In this document: one piece after another, positions 57,215 through 64,000 of the stretch | Numbering within the stretch: the first letter of the stretch is position 1 | Layout of the letters: every line of letters starts with the position of its first letter | Source of the DNA: Setomelanomma holmii | Lineage: Eukaryota > Ascomycota > Dothideomycetes > Pleosporales > Phaeosphaeriaceae | Reading direction: 5' to 3' | Assembly (NCBI GenBank): GCA_010015745.1 | Contig: ML978202.1 | Location: 124,001-188,000, forward strand | Length of the DNA stretch: 64,000 bases | Notes under the pieces: model-generated | What the model was told of the DNA's origin: nothing | Seen by the model: the letters and a program-made list of their open reading frames with translations, nothing else | Databases searched by the model: none | Program-made: the position numbers and the translations under genes

Positions 57215-57949
57215 ATGCAGTTCTTCCTATCCCTCCTCCTCTCAGCTTTCATGCTGATCAGCGCCAGTGTTGGCTGCGCGGTAGGCATCTGTGATTCTCG
57301 CTTCAAAGCGACATAACACTAATCAATACAGCCCGCAGCTGAGGTCATCCAAGACTGCGCAAAGCCGGTCCACGAATAATTCGGCAGCCAATGCCTCCGG
57401 CCAGCGGTCAACTTCACCAACCAAGACGCTGGCTCGGCTTCACGGTGCTTCTGCACCGACAAGGACGCAGCGGAAAAGTACTGGCGCTGCTTCTACAGGA
57501 ACGTTGTGCCTTGCGTCAACAGTCCAGGCGCAATGCAAGCCATCTTCGGTACACTCACTAATTCCCTTTCACCTCCACTCCATTCACATACTAACGATGC
57601 ATAGATGAGGAGTGGGCATGGCGTGCAAGCAGACGCCTGCTATGCATGGACGACTGGAAGCCGAATCCCCTGTAGGCTTTGATCGAGGAGGATGAAAACG
57701 TCATCTTCGAGCAGAGCTACAACCGGAGCTGGAAAGGTAAGCTGTCCATGTACAAATTGAATGGGGAACATACACTGACTGCGTACCTACACCTCTGCAG
57801 TGCAATACGCCTACGACTACCTTCCGGAACTGGGCGACAAGTGCGCCAACCTTACGCAGCCTGCCGTGACGGAGGTCAGGAATCGCACGAAAGAGGCGAA
57901 GCCGTCGTCGGCCGGTATTTTCTGGCAGAATGCGACGGATGCGGCTTGA
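57215..57949 (+). pseudogene. Small cysteine-containing secreted protein gene with two in-frame stops
   Basis: Four exons (57215-57280, 57332-57548, 57605-57736, 57801-57949) splice in phase to 188 codons. Exon 1 encodes a clear signal peptide (MQFFLSLLLSAFMLISASVG) ending at Cys-Ala. The rest has about eight cysteines (DCAKP, SQCLRP, SRCFCTDKD, WRCFYRN, VPCVNS, LLCMDDW, DKCANL) and sequons (NFTN, NRSW, NLTQ). In-frame TAA at 57377-57379 and TAG at 57673-57675 interrupt it. Frame, splice sites and protein character continue beyond both stops, so the lesions look recent. Both stops fit a Gln codon altered by one C-to-T change. Size, Cys content and signal peptide are those of effector-like secreted proteins; no family recognised. 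Confidence 0.65.
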
Positions 57950-60497
57950 GTTTGCGGCTGTCGGTAACGGCGGGAGGCTTGAAAATAGACAGGGGTCTAG
58001 TTTGGAGTGTTTTTCTTTTGTTTAGTGGGTAGCTGTGGTGAACATCTAGCCGGTTACCCAGACGGATAGGCAGTGGATAGGGGTCCTCTACGAATCATAG
58101 ATTCACTGTAAGTTAGCCTAGGTAGAATATTTCGTGGTTTGGGAGACATGTGACTATCCTCATAATACTCTCGTGTTGTATTCCATCACAGACAACAGTA
58201 TCTGGATTCATAAAGGACTCCACTAGCCCTAGAACACGATAAGGACGTCGCAAGCTGTTCGTATGTGCGCTACCATTTGCATTTCGCTCAAATCTCCTCA
58301 ACTCTTCTAGCTTGCTTATGAGTATCGGCCGTCTCCGCACCCAACGCACCCCCATCCACCATCTCCACACAAAACCTGCTGGCTGATGCGCCCACTCTCG
58401 GTAGCATCTCTATCGATCGTGGCCGGCACATATAGGCACCCACCAGACGCACCTGTGCACGTACAGAAATGTCCAAGTACCGAACTGCAGACCTATATTG
58501 GATTAGAGAAGCTATTGGTCCGCTTGCAAGAACATACCGGTACCTTACCGGCGATCATATATCCCAGGATCGCCACACCAACGCAACCATCAACGGTCCC
58601 AGAACTCTTACGGCTGAACTGGCTAAATAGCTTTGCCTGCTCTCCACACGAGCAGGGACTTGCAATCAATACGAAGGGTAATTGTGACAAGCAAGAAACT
58701 TCAAGATCGCGATGCAAGAGCGACTCGACGCATCGTGGCCAGTATCTGAATAAATGTTCGAGTCATGCTGTGGTTTGGATACATGTGGGCCGATATGTGG
58801 GTCAATATGCATTTATATTAATTGAACCGCTGTGGGGTACATTGATTGCTGGCACGCGGAATATAGGATAGTGGTGGGAATATTTATGGTAGCGAGGATG
58901 CGCATGGATGCGTGACCGTTGCGTGATAGATGAGGCGCATGGGGCTAGAAGGAAAGTTGGAGACATCGTAGGTGTATTGCATGAGGTCCGGACTAAAGTC
59001 TTGCGAGAGTGACCGTGTCGTGCGAGATGCGCGTGTTGGCGCAAAGAAGAGAATAAGTGCGCAAATACGAGCGTGAGACTACCATGAAGGTCTCGTCGCA
59101 TCGATCATGGTATACCGGTACAAGGGCGGTTTTGGTCAATAGAATCTGTGGACGTCGTGAGTGGAATCAGTAGGTGATTAGGTGTGTCTGGGGAGTCGCG
59201 AACGTCAAAATTCGAGCAAGCAGTGCCCAGCGCATAACGTGATCTCACACTTCCAAGAGTACCTGTTTACGCACAAGTTTCGTGGCGACACAAAATTCTC
59301 CTCAAAGTCGCACTACATCGTGCGATACATTCCCCAAGCCTCAAAGCAAAACCCTGTTCTCATCGTCCCTCATCACTGCGAGTTTCCACATCGCCAGGCC
59401 CGTCCCGCTCTCCCTCTTCATCGTCCTGCACCGGATCTCCTCACAAGCTCCGAGATTCACAATTATCCGGCTACATACATACGCATACCCAGCTACGTAC
59501 ATACGAGAAGGTACATTCGCGTTCCGCATTCCATACACGATAACGGAGACCAGACGCTGATATCCAATCGATGTCCGGCGCAGATCTGCTTCAAATGGAT
59601 CGGAAGACGCATGCAGATGCTGGATGAATGATCATCGAGGACGCGATGCGCATGCTTCCGCATTTGCGTCTCAACAGCATGAGACGGACACGATCCATAC
59701 AGACCCGGTGCGTGGATCTACATCCGAAAGCTTGAAAGGTAGCGGAATCTGTGGCCGTGGAGCTCGGGACGCGTAGACGAGTTGCAGATAAGTGGGCGGG
59801 TAGCCTTTGACGTTGTGCGCTTCATGCAGCTGCGCAACCTGTTGTGGAGAATCGGAGCGTGATCCCTCGTGAACGCGTGTTGTGGGCAGTGCTGCAGGTA
59901 CTGAAAGAGGTGGTACGCATTGTTGTCACACAAGCCCTGCTCATGTGCTGGTGTTGCATTGATGAGGGAGGAGTTGCATGACATTCCTCACTCGAGCGTA
60001 AGAGGTTGGGCAGGATTGAACATGTGACAATTTCTAGGAAATCAACTGACAGGCAAGAAACGACGATACTGTGAAACTGGGAGGGAAATGATGTTGTGTG
60101 TGTTTGTAATTCAGGATATATACAACATTGCTCTTCTTTCCCCGTGCCACAACGCCATCGCAAGACTCAAAGGAACGTGACTGGGGACATGGATGCATTC
60201 GTGTGTGCAACTGAGCCATTTCTACCTAACGGGCTCGTCCACCCAGGTTTTATCTTCATACCACAAAGATGCAAGGAGTGTAGGATAACAAGGACGACAT
60301 GGTCGTAACGAAAGGAATGGTAATGTGTACAAGGAAGGTCTAAAGTGCGAGATATTTCGAGTCCCATAATATCCAACGCTACTCGAAATAGATGGCGGAA
60401 AAACAGTGCAGAGACAACGCTGAAGTCGAGTGACTGGTTCGTGACGAGAGGGTATACCGAAGATAGACAGGCTGGACGTGAGACGCGGTGGTGACGT
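57950..60497. other. Intergenic, no supported gene
   Basis: 2.5 kb. Open frames (for example 58386-58871) lack start context, splice structure or family features. A short tacatacgcatac-like direct repeat lies near 59470-59515. Otherwise nothing seen. Confidence 0.5.
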
Positions 60498-62430
60498 CTA
60501 CCACGAGAAAGACTCCTCGCGGAAGTCGACGTTCCACTGCAGCTCACGGTTGCGGACTGCGCGGCGAAGCTCGTCAGCCAACGAGCCAGTACCGCATGTG
60601 CTCACACACGCAGCGCCGATGCCCTCCTGCATCTCTTGGTCAACAAGACTCTGCACATTCGGGCGACCCGGGAACATTTGCACGCTCGACGAGGGCGAGT
60701 GGATCTCGCCTTGTCTTCGTGGGCGGGTGACGAAGAGCAGGATCTTGAGAATCTCACGACGGCGGGGCATTGCCAGGATTTGTGTCATCCATGTGCGGAT
60801 CCACTCGAGATGCTCTGGCGATTGAATGATCCAGACAAGAGTCAAGCGACGGGTAGCGACAGTGCCGTTTGCGTAACCGGCGACAATATCACGCACGTGG
60901 GGAACCTGGTGGGTGATACCGATACCAGCAGCCCATAGCATGACTGTGCCGTAGGAGCTGAGATCCTCGCCACCTGCAGAATGATGTTAGCGTGAGTTCA
61001 AGTATTGGTTTAATCTTATAGTAGATTGCAGAGTCTGGGGAAAAGCATCGGTACTTACCATATGGTCCCTCCATGAATGCTGAAGTTGAGAATCTGCCGG
61101 CAGCAGACAGATCAGCCTTCTTGAATAGCTTGTCTGTGAAACCGGTTCGTCGGCGGATGATGAAAGTCAAGCTAGTCTTGTTGTTGCTGTGCTCGAGGAT
61201 GTCTTGACGGTTCATGGGAAGGCCCTTCTCATCAGTGAGGGACGAGATGGAATTAAGATCCTCCTCTTCTTCGCTCCAAGCGACCGAGAAAGGGTGGTTG
61301 GTCCATAGACCGATGGAAGGCATGTACAGGTACGCGTGTTGACCGGGGCGGAATCGCCATGGGCGGGCCATTTTCACGGTGACGCGAAGAGCGTCACCAG
61401 GAAGAACCTCGACATCGGCCTTGGTACCACCATTGCCGACATTGCCGTAAGCTAGGCGAACGAAGCGGATGGTGCGCTCCATGGCCCAGAGGGCAACGAC
61501 TCCGTAGAGCATGAGTTGTTGAGGGCGGCCATTCAAGTGGACCCATACAGCACCAAGAGCGAGCGCAGCACCAACAATGTGGCCGTGCAGAAACACCTCA
61601 TAAAAGGAGTGGCGCACCGGTGATGGCGACTGGATCAGGAGGAAGACAAAGGCAACGGTTCCCTGTGTCGTTTGTTAGTCGCAATCTACGGATGAGACAA
61701 TGCTTTGGCTTACAATAAAACCGGTCATGATGAACGTGCTAGTCGTGATTGATTTTTGGATGGTCATCCAGCCGACGGTCGCTCCCTTCTGGTGGATCTT
61801 GTTGGCCATCCAGCAGACGGTATGGGCAATAGCCTCGAGTACTACGATACGTCCGAACCAGCGATGGATCAGGTTCATGGTATCGAAGGAGATACCAGTG
61901 AGCTTGATGATGGGGTTGTTGCGGCCAGCGAGGAGGAAAAGTGGGATCATATTGATGACTGCCATGATTCCAGAACGGCTAAGGAGCTCGTTGGCGCCCG
62001 CTGAGAAATTGCTGTAGTCAATCTTCCACACGCAGAATCCAACATTTACGGCAAAGTAGCCCACAAGAAAGAAAGTCTGGAGACGGCTGGGTAGGGTTCC
62101 GATGCCAATGGCTGATGACATCTTGAACTCGCGGTGGTGACGAGTGCGGAAGAGTGGCGCGTCGAGGCATGACTTCTTGAATCGTGCGTAGTAGTAGTTA
62201 GGCTGTGCAAAGTACCGTTGTGTCTCGTTTCCTAGGCATGATACGGTCCGTACGTAGCGAGCAAAGAAAAGGCAGACCTGGTAGAGGGTGAAGACAGCGA
62301 TGAAGCACCACCAGATGCGACCCAGGAAGTTTTGAACGTCGATATTCTCCAGTCCTGCGCTCGGGTCCTCACCGCCATGTCCTCCTCCTGCGCGCTTGAG
62401 AAGACCTCCCAAGGCTTGGTTGAAAGTCAT
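60498..62430 (-). CDS. Ferric/metalloreductase (FRE family), second copy
   Basis: Exons 62430-61714, 61662-61059 and 60973-60498 (donors GTAAGC, GTAAGT; acceptors GACACAG, TCTGCAG) give 598 aa. Seen: an N-terminal helix then the KKSCLDAPLFRTRHHREFKM segment typical of one FRE subgroup. Haem-ligand pairs occur in LIHRWFGRIVVLEAIAHTVC and in HGHIVGAALALGAVWVHLNG, each with 14-residue spacing. FAD-binding motifs are RPWRFRPGQHAYLYMP and NHPFSVAW, with NADPH-binding GPYG, MLWAAGIGITHQVPHV and CVSTCGTG. The family-typical aromatic end is DFREESFSW. It is only distantly similar to the reductase at 8.1-10.1 kb, so they are different subfamilies rather than a recent duplicate. Substrate (iron or copper) cannot be told. 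Confidence 0.93.
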
Positions 62431-64000
62431 GATTGAGGTGGTGAAGATAGACAGACGTTGGTAATCAGCTGTCCAAAGGGAAGGTTAGATTTTAGCAAGC
62501 GTCGTACCGCGGAAGGAGCGGTCTAGAAGATCTTCTTAAGGATCCGGGGTAGTTGATGCGCTATGCTCGGTGAGGATTCGTGATATGTAGAGACTGGTAT
62601 CTGTCTTGGCCAGCAAACGACAGAAGCGGTACGGTGACACCCGCAAAAGTAAAACGTCCAGATCGGTAAGGAGTGGTGACCGGGGCGCTGCCTTGGATGA
62701 GGGTGAATGTGTGTTGTGATCACGGCTGCTCTGGCAGGTTGGACGACCCTGGGCAACTGGGTGTAGATGCGGGACACAGGGGCTGCCGACAGGCGCAATG
62801 CAAGCGCAGTAAACGTCGGAGGCAGTGTTGACAGTGCTCGTTTGCATCAAGAATGGGTCGTGTCAATCTATGGTACGAAGCAAGGGCAGGGTCGGCGTGC
62901 AGGTGACAGAATGCAGCCAAAATCGGAAGAATTGGCTGGCGACGATGATAGGTCCTCCGTCGTAAATCCTCAACCAGGGGATATATTGCAAAAAGCCGAC
63001 GGGGAAGCGAGGCCTGGCACGCGACAAATGGACACGAAGAGAAGGGTATTTGGCTGTAAAAGAACGACTGGAGTGAACGAGTGTGAGAGAGGAAGAGAGC
63101 GACGGCGCCGCGTGGGCCTGGTGGGTAAGAAAGGGAGGTTGAGTTTGATTATCGCGGGCTATCTTAGGGCATGGCGGGGCATGATTGGCGGATGCCCATG
63201 GGGCGCTAGACAGGGGTTTGCCCCAGGAGGCTTGCATGGAGCCGCTTCCCATTTGGCGCAGGCTCACGGACATTGAAACGCGGCGCCCAAGCCACATGCG
63301 GATCTAGAGAATCGTTGTTTCATCACTCCGAACGAATTGTCCTCACCTCGACGCTGTAGGCTGCGTCATCGCACTGAATGACTGGCCTTGCCTCGACATA
63401 TGGAGCTTTCGACGCATTGATTGATTCACGACAGCCCCAGGCAAGAGAGCAGGTTGCGTCCACTGTCTTGCAACGGTTATCGGCACTTGTGCCGCTCTCA
63501 GAGCCTCAGATCCAGGCAGTCCTTTCGTGATTTGCGGCTCATCAATCTGCGAGCGCCTCCACGCCCGGCAGGTCATAGCACGACAGCACTCTTTATGGAC
63601 GGGCCGACATGCACGGTGGTTATGCGGCGGCGCAGTGAAAGTAGCGAGTCTCCAATATCGTTCCTTAACCTCAGCACCAGGATCTAGAAGGACTTCCCTG
63701 AGCGTTCTGGCCGGCATAACGGATCACGCGGTACAGATACCGAGCTTGTTGGTAAAGCTTGACAGAGCATGGACGCGAAACATCGAGTAGCTAGTCCGTC
63801 ATGCCCGGGTGCTTTGAGCCAGCAACCCAGCTTCTGGGAATGATTCTGTTGGCTATCACTGTCAGTTCCCGTTCCGGCGGACCCGTCTCAGTCTCAGGCG
63901 CCGACATCAGAAGCCATGATCGTACGAACTGTACACGCGACTATCACTTGTTGTCTCAGAGCACTTGCCGTGAAGCGAGAAACAAGCATCGCCAAACTCA
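62431..64000. other. Intergenic to window end, no supported gene
   Basis: 1.57 kb. It contains the reductase promoter. An open frame on the plus strand (62767-63276) is basic and featureless and I do not support it. Confidence 0.5.

Noticed and set aside
1958..57675. Reassignment of TAA/TAG to glutamine
   Set aside because: The in-frame stops suggest Gln codons, but many intact genes here terminate with TAA or TAG (eS12, AP-1 gamma, acyltransferase), so the standard code holds.
58386..58871. 161-codon open frame
   Set aside because: No signal, domain, splice structure or coding-like bias that I can see.
62767..63276. 169-codon open frame near the window end
   Set aside because: Strongly basic and low-complexity, with a competing open frame on the other strand; no support.

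Overview
The window is nuclear DNA of a filamentous ascomycete (Pezizomycotina). The signs are 41-75 nt GT-AG introns with CTRAC/CTAAY branch sites, a TeaR-like polarity protein, a Zn2Cys6 regulator and a DUF6536 membrane protein. A dothideomycete is my guess and is not proven. The gene models below were built by joining reading frames at consensus splice sites and checking phase; they give full-length proteins for most loci. No mobile element, CRISPR array or biosynthetic gene cluster was recognised.

Layout. 0-2.3 kb: a multi-TM fungal membrane protein interrupted by an in-frame TAG. 3.5-4.1 kb: ribosomal protein eS12. 5.0-6.6 kb: a TeaR-like, C-terminally lipidated polarity protein. 8.1-10.1 kb: a ferric reductase, divergent from a nucleoside hydrolase (10.6-12.0 kb) that contains two micro-exons. 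12.1-13.2 kb: an FSH1 serine hydrolase. 13.8-15.8 kb: a DUF3074/START-like protein. 16.5-18.3 kb: sterol O-acyltransferase, divergent from AP-1 gamma-adaptin (18.9-21.7 kb). 22.5-24.1 kb: secreted GH47 mannosidase. 24.3-25.2 kb: EFG1 (rRNA processing), divergent from the GATOR2/SEA subunit Mio/Sea4 (25.5-28.6 kb). 29.6-31.6 kb: GRR1-type F-box/LRR protein. 32.7-35.8 kb: zinc-cluster regulator, divergent from a class III CoA-transferase (36.5-38.3 kb).

38.3-42.85 kb is a gene-poor island with a decayed coding remnant, diverged duplications, a 47-bp tandem repeat and a second 41-50 bp repeat where base skew flips. 42.9-46.1 kb: Ark1/Prk1 kinase. 46.7-47.6 kb: a coiled-coil protein. 47.9-48.2 kb: SF3b subunit 5/10. 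48.5-49.2 kb: ankyrin protein, divergent from RNA polymerase III subunit Rpc11 (49.6-50.1 kb). 50.6-51.6 kb: a decayed LRR/F-box-like ORF. 52.0 kb: tRNA-Arg(ACG) with a 10-nt intron. 52.4-53.2 kb: Nudix hydrolase. 53.5-56.4 kb: DUF6536 membrane protein. 57.2-57.9 kb: a small secreted protein gene with two in-frame stops. 60.5-62.4 kb: a second ferric reductase.

Most genes are housekeeping: translation, Pol III transcription, splicing, rRNA processing, TORC1 signalling, clathrin traffic and endocytosis, sterol storage and ubiquitin ligation. They are mostly arranged as divergent pairs sharing 250-670 bp promoters. The lineage-specific material sits in the 38-43 and 50-58 kb stretches and at the left edge. 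It is marked by in-frame stops, several of which fit a C-to-T change at a CpA site (RIP-like). The other recurrent feature is intron architecture: start codons isolated on 3-15 nt first exons, catalytic motifs split by introns, and two GC-AG introns.
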